Positions 1-9,286 of a DNA stretch of 64,000 bases are shown piece after piece; positions within the stretch are counted from its first letter, which is position 1, and every line of letters starts with the position of its first letter. Position numbers and translations under genes: made by a program. The notes below the pieces were generated by a model, which was not told where the DNA came from, did not search any database, and saw only the letters and a program-made list of their open reading frames with translations. The stretch comes from Singulisphaera sp. GP187 (GTDB lineage: Bacteria > Planctomycetota > Planctomycetia > Isosphaerales > Isosphaeraceae), in the NCBI RefSeq assembly GCF_900129635.1, contig NZ_FSRB01000001.1, positions 5,173,501-5,237,500 of the forward strand, read 5' to 3'.

Positions 1-163
1 CGTTGTTGAACCCCGAGAGGTCCTTCGTCATGGTCAGCGCCGCGATCGAAACATTGGTTCGGTCGACATAGGCGATGACGTAGCAAAGAAAGAGGAGTGG
101 AAGCAGACGGCGGTACGCCTTGGCCCGGGCTCGGTCCAGCGCAGTCGGCGAAGAGGTCGACAT
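1..163 (-). CDS. MFS transporter, ACS-like family (5' end only)
   Basis: The first 54 codons of a gene running off the left edge. The minus strand from the ATG at 163 reads a short hydrophilic start, then a first membrane helix (LLPLLFLCYVIAYVDRTNVS) and continues AALTMTKDL. The YVDRTNVS signature after helix 1 is typical of anion:cation symporter (ACS) major facilitator proteins, which move organic acids across the inner membrane. Substrate cannot be told from this fragment. The gene is divergent from the DUF1559 gene at 931. Confidence 0.75.
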   Translation of the reverse strand, partial: MSTSSPTALDRARAKAYRRLLPLLFLCYVIAYVDRTNVSIAALTMTKDLSGFNN

Positions 164-930
164 AGAGCAGCACTCGCTGAGGATTTCACTAAGTCATGGC
201 GGGAACGGGTCCCGATCCCGGGTGGGTCAGTCGGCCGTTCAAGAGGCTGGATAAGTACTTAGAGCCGATGACCCGGTCGCACCTTCGGTTCGAGGATCGA
301 ACTTACCGCGCGGCGCCGGGCCAGGCAAACCTTCCTCGTCAGGATTTTGCCCGGTTTTCGCCGGCCTGCCCCGTTTCCGATCCGGCTCGCCCCATCTCGA
401 GGCGGTTCGAAACCGCCGGGGCGAATCGTTCCACCGGCCCGGAGCGAGGCGTCCGCTCCCCCTCCTGCCGTGCCGTCACGGACGTCATCAACACGGGCAC
501 GCCGTGGCGAATGTCGTTCTGGTATGGGAAGCTCTGGCTCCTATGGATTTCGTCCTGGAGCGGTGATCAACGTCGCCCTCCAGGGCTGCAAGCTGCGTCG
601 ATTCCGCTTCTGGCTCTTCATGGAATCGGCGATTCTCAAGGGCAAAATGGCGGAATCAGAGCAGGGACGTGTCGTAAAAAATAATTCATGACAATGCATA
701 TGGTATGAGTTTTTTCCTGGTTCATTAGCCGGTAAGCTTTTTATTTTAGATTAAAAGGTTTTATATAATCGGAGCGTATGCTAAGTTGAGGTTCCAGGCC
801 AACTTAATCTCGTGAAGCATTCATGCATCATTGGTTTAGTGATAGTGCATGCTTGCGCTTATCCGAGAGCAAGGGAGGGTCGCGGTGGAGGCTTCATGTC
901 CCTGTTCCCTTTTTATTTTGGGAGGTTCTC
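164..930. other. Intergenic region, no supported gene
   Basis: About 770 bases between divergent genes. Open frames here have no recognisable domain and look like G+C-driven artefacts. Bases 675-790 are markedly AT-rich compared with the surroundings and would suit a promoter region for the gene at 931. Confidence 0.5.
764..769 (+). promoter_or_regulatory. Possible -10 element upstream of DUF1559 gene
   Basis: A perfect TATAAT lies in an AT-rich island about 160 bases before the start at 931. No convincing -35 box was seen 17 bases upstream, so this is only a candidate. Confidence 0.25.
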
Positions 931-1983
931 ATGAGATCGCCTTCTCGTCGCGGGTTCACGTTGATCGAACTCTTGGTCGTCATCGCGATTATTGCGGTTT
1001 TGATCGCATTGCTGTTGCCGGCTGTGCAGGCCGCTCGCGAGGCCGCCCGCCGCGCCCAATGTGTCAATAACCTGAAGCAATTGGGCATGGCCGCGCACAA
1101 CTACCACAGCGCCCAGAACACTCTGCCGGCCAATCTCTACTTGCATCCGCAGTACTCGACGGCAAGCTACGTCTGGAACAACGCGAGTTGGATCGTCTTT
1201 CTCTTGCCTCAGATGGAGCAGCAGCCCCTCTACAACGCGATTAATTTCAGCTTCATGTGGGGGGCGAACAATGCGGGCTGGGCGTCGACGGCGGCCCTGG
1301 GGCAGCAGAATTCGACCGTTCGGCAGAGCGTGCTCAACACGCTGATTTGTCCGTCCGATCCAAGTCCGGCAACCGATACGACGAATGCCGATGAGATTGG
1401 GTCGAGCTTGGCGGCGGGGACGTCGTATGTGGGCAACGTCGGTGACAACTGCCTGGCCTGCAACACTCCCAACGGCGATACGAGTGTGATCTTCTGTGCC
1501 TCGCAGGGCTACAAATGCCGGGGCGCGCAACTCGGCGATCCATCCTCGGGGGTGCCGACGGTCCCCCCGCCCCCCGCCACCGGTAGCGGCATCTTCTGGC
1601 GGGAGTGCTCTGGCGTCTCGTTCAATCAGATCATCGACGGGACCTCGAATACGTTCATGGCCGGCGAGCAGATCATGAAGGTGACCTTGTGGAACGCCTG
1701 GGTCGAGGCGAACCAGAGTGTGGGTTCGACGGCTGTTCCCTTGAATTACTTGGCCCCTGGCCGTTCCATCGCCGGTGCCGGCAGCACCGTGATCGCCACC
1801 GGGCAGAGCGATACGGGGAACTGGCCGGCCTGGTACAGCTTCCGGAGCATGCACCCCGGCGGTGGCAATTTCGCGATGTGCGACGGCTCGGTCAAGTTCA
1901 TCAAATCCACGATCAACATGCCAACCTATCAGGCCTTGAGCACGCGGGCCGGGGGCGAAGTGATTTCGTCCGACGCGTACTGA
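931..1983 (+). CDS. DUF1559 domain-containing pseudopilin-like protein
   Basis: 350 aa. The start at 931 follows GGGAGG and gives the classical type IV prepilin/type II secretion leader: RRGFTLIELLVVIAIIAVLI, then LLPAVQAAREAARR. The longer upstream reading lacks these signals. The body is a DUF1559 (SBP_bac_10) domain. The C-terminus carries the usual H-x9-DG-type motif (MHPGGGNFAMCDGSVKF) and ends in GGEVISSDAY. The family is hugely expanded in planctomycetes and is thought to be processed by prepilin peptidase and exported; its exact role is unknown. A small lipoprotein gene follows at 2080, a common pairing. A paralogue is at 24258. Confidence 0.93.
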   Translation: MRSPSRRGFTLIELLVVIAIIAVLIALLLPAVQAAREAARRAQCVNNLKQLGMAAHNYHSAQNTLPANLYLHPQYSTASYVWNNASWIVFLLPQMEQQPLYNAINFSFMWGANNAGWASTAALGQQNSTVRQSVLNTLICPSDPSPATDTTNADEIGSSLAAGTSYVGNVGDNCLACNTPNGDTSVIFCASQGYKCRGAQLGDPSSGVPTVPPPPATGSGIFWRECSGVSFNQIIDGTSNTFMAGEQIMKVTLWNAWVEANQSVGSTAVPLNYLAPGRSIAGAGSTVIATGQSDTGNWPAWYSFRSMHPGGGNFAMCDGSVKFIKSTINMPTYQALSTRAGGEVISSDAY

Positions 1984-2079
1984 GTATGCAGGCGATTGCC
2001 TCGTTTCGAGCGTGGGCCGTGGCGGAAGCGATTCCTTTTCCGTTGCGGCTCAATTCTTGATTGCCGCGGAGGTGTGATT

Positions 2080-2526
2080 TTGAAACGAACCGCAGTGAAG
2101 CCCAGTGCCGGACACCTGGCCCGTCTCGTTGTCATCGCGTGCGTGTCTCTGACGCCGCTTGCCTGCGGGACGACGGGACCGGGCATGGCGCCAGTCTCAG
2201 GGAAAGTGACGTATCAGGGGAAGCCGGTCCCCAAGGGAACGATCACGTTTGCATCGCTGGCGCCTGAAGGTCGGAATGCGACCGGTCAGCTCGATTCGGA
2301 CGGGAGCTACACGCTTCAGACCGAGAATCCTCGCGACGGTGCGTTGCTCGGCGAATACAATGTGATGATCTACGCCCATGACGAGGTGATTCTCGACTAT
2401 ATTCCCAGAAAACCCATCCCGCCCAAGATCCTGAGTCCCACGAAGTACGAGAAACCCGAGACTTCGGGTCTGAAGGCGACGGTCAAGAGTGGGTCGAATA
2501 CGTTCGACTTCGATCTGAAGGATTGA
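2080..2526 (+). CDS. Lipoprotein with transthyretin/carboxypeptidase-regulatory-like domain
   Basis: 148 aa. A TTG start at 2080 is chosen because GGAGG sits 5-9 bases upstream and it gives a proper lipoprotein signal: basic KRTAVK, hydrophobic LARLVVIACVSL, lipobox LTPLAC. Longer ATG starts would bury the signal. The mature part (VSGKVTYQGKPVPKGTITF...) is the beta-sandwich seen in planctomycete lipoproteins placed behind DUF1559 genes. Probably exported and membrane-anchored; no enzymatic motif. A strong hairpin at 2566-2591 follows. Confidence 0.85.
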   Translation: MKRTAVKPSAGHLARLVVIACVSLTPLACGTTGPGMAPVSGKVTYQGKPVPKGTITFASLAPEGRNATGQLDSDGSYTLQTENPRDGALLGEYNVMIYAHDEVILDYIPRKPIPPKILSPTKYEKPETSGLKATVKSGSNTFDFDLKD

Positions 2527-2565
2527 GTGGACGTCTGGAAATTCGCAGTCATCTACCCCTCCTCG

Positions 2566-2591
2566 GCCTGGCGCGTATTCACGCGCCAGGC
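2566..2591 (+). terminator. Hairpin terminator after lipoprotein gene
   Basis: A perfect 10-bp stem (GCCTGGCGCG / CGCGCCAGGC) with a 6-base loop, 40 bases after the stop at 2526, followed by a moderately T-rich stretch. Confidence 0.65.
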
Positions 2592-2967
2592 TGTATTCAT
2601 TTGTTGTGACGCACTTCGATGCGGGATCGGAACTTCCCGCGATGATCGCGTGGCGTGTGGCCAATTGGGTTGACAAGTTTTAGGAAATTCGGAGAATTCC
2701 GCGGCACTGTGAGCCAGGATGATTCCTCGTGACGCCTAGGTTTGAAGCGAGGGCATGAGGCCCTTGATTCTCAGCTTGGGGAGACATCGAACTTTTGGGT
2801 GCGGGTCGACAATGCTCGGCTCGGCCTGTCTCCCAACTCGGAAACAGCACCCCTTGAGATCCCGGCTCTGACTTGGTGAAACGAAGGACCGAACGCCGTC
2901 GCTGTCCAGGGCGCCAGCGCTCGGCTTCGTCCGCTTTTGGATCTCAATGAAGGGGGGCTGGCCCACC
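2592..2967. other. Intergenic region
   Basis: Nothing recognisable between the terminator hairpin and the MBOAT gene; no gene with convincing start or composition on either strand. Confidence 0.4.
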
Positions 2968-4368
2968 ATGCGGCCTGAGACTCAACACGTGGTCGCGATG
3001 CGGCCCGCGCTTCATCGTCAGTACACCACATCGGAGTCGGGGGCCAACCCGGCCGCTCTCGAGCCGGCTCGCCCTGGGCTCTATCCCGGCGAGCCCGAGG
3101 CCTGTCGCCGCGACTACCGGCTGTTCTTGCCGATCCTCGCCCATCTCGGCCTCTTTCTCGCGGTCTTCAAGGTTTTTCGCCTTGAGGGGCGGGCGTTTCA
3201 GATCCTGGTCACCGTCGCCTTGGCCGCCCTGCCCGTCCACTACCTGCTCCCTTATCGCTGGAAGAAGCCGCTCTTCGTCGCGGTCTCGATGATCGGCCTG
3301 GCCCTCGTGTTCGGACCGTTGGCCGCCGCGTACGTGATCGCACTCGCGCTGCTCCTGATCGGCGTTTGCCGCTTGCCGATCCCCTGGTGGACTCGGGTCA
3401 CGACGCTCGCGGTCGTGGCCGTTGCCCTCGCCATCGCCCGGGTCCGGCCCGAGAGTCTGGCTTTGGCGGTCCCTGAGAGCGTCTGGCCCGTGCTCGCGAC
3501 CATGTTCATGTTCCGGATCTTGATCTACCTCTATGAGCTGAAGTATGCCAAGGCTCCCGAGACGGTCGTCGACACGCTCAGCTACTTTTTTCTCTTGCCC
3601 AATGCCTGCTTCCTCCACTTTCCGGTGGTCGACTACCGGACGTTGCACCGCGGCTATTTCTCCCGGGAGATCCATGCCACCCAGCGTGCCGGTCTCCAGA
3701 TGATCTTTGACGGTACGATCCACCTGCTCCTTTACCGCCTGGTCTATCACGAGTGCCTGATCCCGGCCGAAGAGGTCCAGGGCGCCGCCAGTCTGGTGCG
3801 TTATCTGGTTTGCAACTACCTGCTCTATCTCCGCGTCTCGGGCCAGTTCCACATGGCTTGCGGGATGCTCCACCTGTTCGGGTTCCAGCTTCCCCCGACG
3901 CATCATCACTACTTGTTGGCGACCGGGTTCACCGACTACTGGCGTCGGATCAACATTTACTGGAAAGATTTCATGGTCCGCCTGGTGTTCAACCCGGTGG
4001 TGTTTCGGTTGAAGCGGTGGCCGCAGCCAGCGGCGCTTGCGATCGCGACGGTGGTGGTGTTCGTGGCGACCTGGGCGTTGCATGCGTACCAATCGTACTG
4101 GCTACGAGGTTCATGGGGGATCAGTGGTCCGGATGCCCTGTTCTGGGGAATCCTGGGAGCCTTGGTGCTGGTCAACGTGCAGTTGGACGCGCGACGATCG
4201 CGGGCCCGCACTCGGCCGGGCAAGGGGCCGTTGACGGCGCGGGGGCATCTGGTGCGTGGGGCGAAGGTCGCGGCCACGTTCACGACGATCGCGCTGCTCT
4301 GGTCGCTCTGGTCGAGCCCGACCATCGAGTCGTGGGTGGACCTGATGCGCCGCGGGATACGAATATAA
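2968..4368 (+). CDS. MBOAT family membrane-bound O-acyltransferase
   Basis: About 466 aa with multiple membrane helices from residue 45 on. The diagnostic MBOAT segment is present: a GFTDYWRRINIYWKDFMVR block followed by a helix with the conserved histidine in TWALHAYQ. MBOAT proteins of the DltB/AlgI type transfer acyl groups to extracytoplasmic sugars or polymers. The SGNH hydrolase gene 360 bases downstream (4732) is a common functional partner (DltD/AlgJ-like), supporting a role in envelope or polysaccharide acylation. Start is uncertain: an ATG at 2947 is in frame, but 2968 has a purine-rich tract about 10 bases upstream. Confidence 0.8.
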   Translation: MRPETQHVVAMRPALHRQYTTSESGANPAALEPARPGLYPGEPEACRRDYRLFLPILAHLGLFLAVFKVFRLEGRAFQILVTVALAALPVHYLLPYRWKKPLFVAVSMIGLALVFGPLAAAYVIALALLLIGVCRLPIPWWTRVTTLAVVAVALAIARVRPESLALAVPESVWPVLATMFMFRILIYLYELKYAKAPETVVDTLSYFFLLPNACFLHFPVVDYRTLHRGYFSREIHATQRAGLQMIFDGTIHLLLYRLVYHECLIPAEEVQGAASLVRYLVCNYLLYLRVSGQFHMACGMLHLFGFQLPPTHHHYLLATGFTDYWRRINIYWKDFMVRLVFNPVVFRLKRWPQPAALAIATVVVFVATWALHAYQSYWLRGSWGISGPDALFWGILGALVLVNVQLDARRSRARTRPGKGPLTARGHLVRGAKVAATFTTIALLWSLWSSPTIESWVDLMRRGIRI

Positions 4369-4731
4369 AGACGTAAATATTGAGCTTGGGTGGCTTCGCG
4401 CGACGGGCTTGGTTTTCGAGTCTGTCGCAAGGAAACCGGGCCGTCTGTCTGCCCCGGAGGCCGAAATTCGCGGGAGAAACGCGTTCCCACGCGGAGCGTG
4501 GGAACGAGATCCCGGTATCCTGGCTACAGTCTCTGGTTTACTTCCTTTTCGGATCTCGTAGGGGCCGCGATGATCACCCATGACGGATGGTCCGCAATCG
4601 CGGACCCGACTCATGCTTTGGTTAGGTGATCGTTCTTCATTTCGTATCTCATAGGGAAAGATACGAATCGATGAAGAGTGTAGGCGGTGCCTACCCTCCC
4701 GAAGCTGGATTGTTCGAGAGGTGAGTGTCTC
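4369..4731. other. Intergenic region with palindromic repeat
   Basis: Apart from the palindrome at 4482-4506, nothing recognisable is seen. Short open frames lack domains. Confidence 0.4.
4482..4506. repeat. Palindromic intergenic repeat (GTTCCCACGC type)
   Basis: CGTTCCCAC and GTGGGAACG form a 9-bp inverted repeat around a 7-base centre. Sequences of this type recur between genes in planctomycete and cyanobacterial genomes. It may act as a REP-like element. Confidence 0.55.
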
Positions 4732-5895
4732 ATGATCCGTTGCTCGTCGCAGACAGTGCAGTTCCTGGCGACGGCGGCGATCCTCGTTTGGGGATTGGTG
4801 CCGGGTCACCTGGCGTTGGGGAGACCGGGGCGGGTTCGCGAGACGTTGCGCTGCGACCTGATGAGCCGCGCCGACTACGACCAGATGGAGCGGGGCTATT
4901 ACGAGCAGATCCTCGACGCGGGGCGGAAGTTGGGCGGATCGGCCGCGGGACCGCGGCAGGGGGACGGCCCGAGCCAGGTCTGTCTGAGCGTCGACGACCT
5001 CCGCGAGTTCGTGCTGAAACCGAACCTGTCGGTCCGGCAACCGGTTGGGGTGAGCTGGAGCACCAACGACCTGGGGATGCGTGACCGCCCGTATCCGCGG
5101 GCCAAGCCGCCGAACACGGTCCGGATCGGACTGATGGGCGACTCGATCGCGGCGGGCTGGGGAGTTGGCGACGACCTCGGGTTCGAGCCCACCCTCGAGC
5201 GTTGGTTCGATGAGCGGTCGCGCCAGGCCGGTGGTCCCGGCATCGAGATCCTCAACTTCGCCGTACCGGGGCGCAGCCCTGGCCAGCGCTGGTATCATTT
5301 CATGCAGATGGGCTGGGTGATGGAGCCTGACCTGGTCTTTTTCGAGGCGACGCAGGCCGATGTGGGCTGGGCCGTGCGCCGACTCCGCGAGCTCCTGCCG
5401 CGCGGGATCGGCTGGGATTCACCCTTGTATGCCGATATTCTTGATGCTTGTGGAGTGATGCCGGGCGAGACGAGCCAGGCCTACGAGCGAGCGCTCCGGC
5501 CCTACACCTGGGAACTCACCGCCTCGGCCTATCGCGCGATCGCCGAGGGGTGTTCGTCGCGGGGGGTGCCGTCCGTCATCGTCGTGATTCCCCGGGTGGG
5601 CCGAACGGTGGACCGGGCGGATCATGAGCGGCTGCTCGCCACGGCCCGAGACGCCGGCTTCTCGGCGGTCATCGACATCTCTGACGCCTTTGACGGGATC
5701 GACCCGGCCACCTTGACGGCCCGCGCCGACGACTACCACCCCAACGACAAGGGCCATGCCCTGCTCGCCCGCCGGCTCGACCAAGCGCTCTGGCAACATC
5801 CCCTGTTGAACCAACTCCGGAACCGAGCGGCGCCCCAGGATGAGCCCGCCGGACCGTCGACGAACGCTGGCCTGCCCTCCGCGTCCGAGGGATGA
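4732..5895 (+). CDS. SGNH/GDSL-type hydrolase, exported
   Basis: 387 aa. The ATG at 4732 follows GAGAGG and yields a signal peptide (TVQFLATAAILVWGLVPGHLA). Block I is GLMGDSIAAGWGV (nucleophile Ser in GDS), a later block has NFAVPGRSPGQR, and the C-terminal catalytic dyad is in DDYHPNDKGHALLARR. The family covers esterases and acyl-transfer partners such as AlgJ and DltD. Its place after the MBOAT gene suggests that both act on acylation of an exported glycan; this is inference from context. Confidence 0.85.
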   Translation: MIRCSSQTVQFLATAAILVWGLVPGHLALGRPGRVRETLRCDLMSRADYDQMERGYYEQILDAGRKLGGSAAGPRQGDGPSQVCLSVDDLREFVLKPNLSVRQPVGVSWSTNDLGMRDRPYPRAKPPNTVRIGLMGDSIAAGWGVGDDLGFEPTLERWFDERSRQAGGPGIEILNFAVPGRSPGQRWYHFMQMGWVMEPDLVFFEATQADVGWAVRRLRELLPRGIGWDSPLYADILDACGVMPGETSQAYERALRPYTWELTASAYRAIAEGCSSRGVPSVIVVIPRVGRTVDRADHERLLATARDAGFSAVIDISDAFDGIDPATLTARADDYHPNDKGHALLARRLDQALWQHPLLNQLRNRAAPQDEPAGPSTNAGLPSASEG

Positions 5896-6161
5896 TGGCC
5901 CGCCGGTGCCGATCGACCCGATTCGACCCGAACCGACGAGGGAGAGTTCGCTAGCTTACGGCCGACCGATCTCCGATGATGGTCAAAGGGAGGGACTCCT
6001 TCTTCTTTTTTGATTTCTTCGTGAAGCGAGCCTGGCACGGGCCAGGACGCTTTAGGAGGTTGTATGGCCGGGGTGATCGAGAGCGGCCGGTCGTCCACTG
6101 ACGGAGTCATGGGTGTTGATCACGGCCTCGTCACGCTCGCGTTTGCGTACGGGGGCCGACG

Positions 6162-6953
6162 ATGAAGCTGCACAAATATCCGCGGACCCGGCACCTCAAG
6201 GGCTCACGACTTCAGCCCGGCGACCACGACCTGCTCGCCGCGCCATTTGCCGAATTGGTCGGGAGGCAGCTTGTTGTCGAGGAGAAGCTGGACGGTGTCA
6301 ACGCGGCCATCAGCTTCGACCCCGCCGGCCGGCTCTGGCTCCAGAGCCGGGGCCACTACCTGACCGGCGGTCCGAGCGAGCAGCATTTCGACCTCCTGAA
6401 GACCTGGACCAACGCGTTTGCGGAACCGCTCCGCCAGGTCCTCGGCGCCCGCTACGTCCTCTACGGCGAGTGGCTCTACGCCAAGCACACGATCTACTAC
6501 GATCGCTTGCCCCACTACTTCCTGGAGTTCGACCTGCTCGACACCACCACGGGCCACTTCCTCTCGACCGCGAGCCGCCGCGCATTGCTCGCCGGATCGC
6601 CGGTCGCCTCGGTGCCCGTGCTTTGGAGCGGTCTGGCGAACTCGCCGGACGAGTTGGTCGACCTGGTCGGACCGTCGCTTTACAAAAGCGCTGGCGGTGG
6701 CGCGGCCTTGGCGTCGGCCTGCCGGGTCCGAGGTCTTGACCCGGAGCAGATCGGTCGCGAGACCGACCCCTCGAACTTGATGGAAGGCCTCTTCATCAGG
6801 GTCGAGGAGGCCGGGCAGGTGATCGATCGATTCAAGTATGTTCGGTCCAGCTTCCTGAAAAGCGTGCTCGACTCGGGAAGCCACTGGCTGACGCGGCCCA
6901 TTGTGCCCAACGGGCTCGCTGCCGGCGCCCAACTGTTTGGATCCCCGGCATGA
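6162..6953 (+). CDS. RNA ligase family protein (nucleotidyltransferase)
   Basis: 263 aa. All covalent nucleotidyltransferase motifs are visible: motif I EEKLDGVNAAI (Lys of KLDG would carry AMP), motif III YGEWLYAKHTI, IIIa HYFLEFDLLD, IV MEGLFIRVE and V DRFKYVRSSF. This matches the RNA_ligase (PF09414, Rnl2-like) family, which seals RNA ends with ATP. Such genes often sit beside a polynucleotide kinase/ATPase; here none is next to it, and an IS630 copy starts 46 bases downstream, so a partner may have been displaced. Confidence 0.85.
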   Translation: MKLHKYPRTRHLKGSRLQPGDHDLLAAPFAELVGRQLVVEEKLDGVNAAISFDPAGRLWLQSRGHYLTGGPSEQHFDLLKTWTNAFAEPLRQVLGARYVLYGEWLYAKHTIYYDRLPHYFLEFDLLDTTTGHFLSTASRRALLAGSPVASVPVLWSGLANSPDELVDLVGPSLYKSAGGGAALASACRVRGLDPEQIGRETDPSNLMEGLFIRVEEAGQVIDRFKYVRSSFLKSVLDSGSHWLTRPIVPNGLAAGAQLFGSPA

Positions 6954-6999
6954 CGGCGACAACGGTTTACCAACGCGTTGCGCACGCTCTCGCCGGTTC

Positions 7000-8012
7000 T
7001 AGAGCGCCTCACAGTTGCATAGCATACGCCGCACGGTCCTGGAACCATCCGGCGATGTTTTCGGGGGTGACGTCATGCAAGGCCGAACCGAACGCCGCAT
7101 AGACCGTCTCCTTCGTTCGCGCCGCCGCCGACCTCATCGCACCCTTGACCTTCGAAAACATCTCCTCAATCGGTGTCAGGTCCGGACTCCACGGCGGCAA
7201 CGGCACCACCTCCGCTCCGGCCGTCTCGACGGCCTCGATCGCATCTTCCGACTGGTGCGGCTTGAGATTGTCCCAGATCACCACGTCCCCCGACTTCAAC
7301 TCCGGGACCAACACCTGTTCCACGTAGGCCTCGAACACGTCGGTGTTGGTGGCGCCCGGGAAGGCCAACGTCGCCGTCACCCCGGAGAGGCGCATCCCGC
7401 TGGTCAGCGTGATCGAATCCCAGTGCCCGGGCGTCGTGGAGTAGACGCGTTCTCCCACCGGGGCGCGGCCGTAAGTCCGGGTCATCGCCGTGTTGGCCCC
7501 GCATTCGTCCACGAAAACCAGGCGTTTCGGGTCCACGCCAGCGAGTCGCTCGCAGAATTCGCGCCGCTGCTCCTGGACGTCCGGGCGGTCCTGCTCCTGG
7601 GCACGGGGCACCTTCTTCTTGCGTGGCAGCCCCAATTGGCTCAAGGCGCGCGAGATGGTCATCAGGCAGCACGAGAGGCCGAGTCGTTGGCGGCATTCCT
7701 CGAGTGTGGCATCGGGTTGCTGGCGGATCAATTCTCGAAGCCGTTCCAAGTCCTCGGACCCGAGCACGGCGGGGTTGCCACCGCCGTGCGGTCTGGGTTC
7801 GACCGAGCCGGTCGTGCGATGGAGTTGGAGCAAGCGTGTGACGAAGGAGATACTGACCAGGAACCGTTTCGCGATCTGGCGTACCGACCCGTCACCGCGC
7901 TGGATCGTCTCGAGGACCCGCAGTCGGAGATCTTGAGAATAGGGTGTCATCGGCCACCTCCTAACTCAGATCTCCTTTCAAATGGCGTGCCATCCAACTG
8001 TTAGGCGCTCTA
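7000..8012 (-). mobile_element. Complete IS630-family insertion sequence
   Basis: 1,013 bp bounded by near-perfect inverted repeats: left TAGAGCGCCTCACAGTTGCA (7000-7019), right the complement of TAGAGCGCCTAACAGTTGGA. TA is present at both ends, as expected for IS630/Tc1 insertion at TA. It carries one intact transposase. Its right end abuts the palindromic repeat arm at 8013. Confidence 0.9.
7009..7950 (-). CDS. IS630 family transposase
   Basis: 313 aa, apparently intact. N-terminal helix-turn-helix (SVRQIAKRFLVSISFVTRLLQ), second HTH with RRxxGLS-like segment, then a DDE core: LVFVDECGAN (first Asp), VVIWDNLKPHQ (second Asp), SPDLTPIEEMFSKVK (Glu). AGGAGG lies 6-11 bases before the ATG at 7950. 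Catalyses cut-and-paste transposition into TA. Probably still active, since coding sequence and ends are both complete. Confidence 0.93.
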   Translation of the reverse strand: MTPYSQDLRLRVLETIQRGDGSVRQIAKRFLVSISFVTRLLQLHRTTGSVEPRPHGGGNPAVLGSEDLERLRELIRQQPDATLEECRQRLGLSCCLMTISRALSQLGLPRKKKVPRAQEQDRPDVQEQRREFCERLAGVDPKRLVFVDECGANTAMTRTYGRAPVGERVYSTTPGHWDSITLTSGMRLSGVTATLAFPGATNTDVFEAYVEQVLVPELKSGDVVIWDNLKPHQSEDAIEAVETAGAEVVPLPPWSPDLTPIEEMFSKVKGAMRSAAARTKETVYAAFGSALHDVTPENIAGWFQDRAAYAMQL

Positions 8013-8056
8013 GCCCCAACGGGGCGGCCCAAGGAAGCCCGGGGCAACGCCCCGGG
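8013..8056 (+). repeat. Left arm of large intergenic inverted repeat
   Basis: Begins GCCCCAACGGGGCGGCCC and continues through AAGGAAGCCC and CGGGGCAACGCCCCG. The complement recurs at 11407-11451 with one or two differences. Each arm contains smaller palindromes. The two arms formed one hairpin-like intergenic repeat before insertion of the element at 8104-11320. Confidence 0.8.
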
Positions 8057-9278
8057 AAATCAATATGTTCACATGGCATAGCCCTGTAAGGGCGGCCTGA
8101 TTCGAGGGATTGTCTCATTTCGACAGAAAGGGACCTCGAGCGAGTTAACAGTTTGAGTGGATTGGGAGGCCCCGCCGTGATGTGATGACATCCGACCAAG
8201 GCGTGTCACCAACACGGAAGGACCTCCCATGTTCAAGTTATCACCGCGCGTCTGGATTCTCAACGCCGCTGCTGTCCTTTCGGGGCAGCACGGGGCCGTC
8301 ACTCAACAAGCCGAACTGGCCGGTTGCAGTCGCGAGACCGTCTACGAGCACTCCCGCAAGGTCGAGCAGCGACTCAAGGGCGAACCCACGCCCGAGGACG
8401 TCGTCGAACTCCGTGAGGAGAATCAACGGCTCCGCAAGCGGATCGCCGAACTGAAACGCGAGACCCAAGGCCGGATCCTCTTCGACAAGGCCAAACAACG
8501 CCAACTCACCACGGCCGCCTTCGCCATGGGGGTCAGCCTCCGCCAGGTCGAAGACCTGCTCGGCGTGCTCCTGGCCCCGGAGCAGGTCCCCGACCATTCG
8601 ACTCTAGGGCGTTGGGTTCAAGACGCGGCCCGGCAAGCCGGCCAGGTGCTCAAGGCCCTCGACCCGGCGTGTGCGACCCAGATCCAGACCCTCGCGGTGG
8701 ACGAGATCTTTTTTGGGGGCGACCGACCTTGGTCGGGATCGAGCCGGCGAGCATGACCGCCGTCTTTTGCCAGAACGCCAAGGACCGATCGGCCGCGACC
8801 TGGAAGGAACAGTTGGAGCCGTTCTCGGGTCTGGAATTCGCCGTCTCCGACGCCGCCAAGGGGATCGGCTCGGCGGTGGCGCAGCTGGCCCAGGGGCGTG
8901 CGATCGACTCGTCCGCCCCGGCCCTGACGCACGGCCTGGACGTCTTCCACACCACGATGGAGGCGAAGCGGGTTCTCGCCCGACACTGGCGTGGCGCCGA
9001 GGCGGCCTGGGAACTGGCCGAGGCCGCCGACGCCAAGGTCGCTGCCGCGAAACAACGAGGCCTCGACGCGCGAGCCGCCGCGGCGGCCGCGCGGGCACCG
9101 TGGGCCCGCGCGATCGAGCGGTTCGAACAGGCCCAGCGGCTGGAGTCGGCCTGGGACCGGGTGCACGCGGCGCTCGACCTGTTCACCCCCGACGGCCGGC
9201 TCAACGACCGCGTCGGAGCCGCCGCCGCGATCGCCGAGGGGACGAAGGACCTGACCGGCCCCGACTGGTCGAAGGTCC

Positions 9279-9286
9279 GCAATTTC
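9279..9286 (+). repeat. 8-bp target duplication, left copy
   Basis: GCAATTTC directly before the nested IS; the second copy is at 10817-10824. Joining the two copies restores the frame of the host transposase. Confidence 0.85.

Noticed and set aside
196..684. 162-aa frame upstream of the first DUF1559 gene
   Set aside because: No domain, Arg/Pro/Ser-rich shadow-like composition, no ribosome site.
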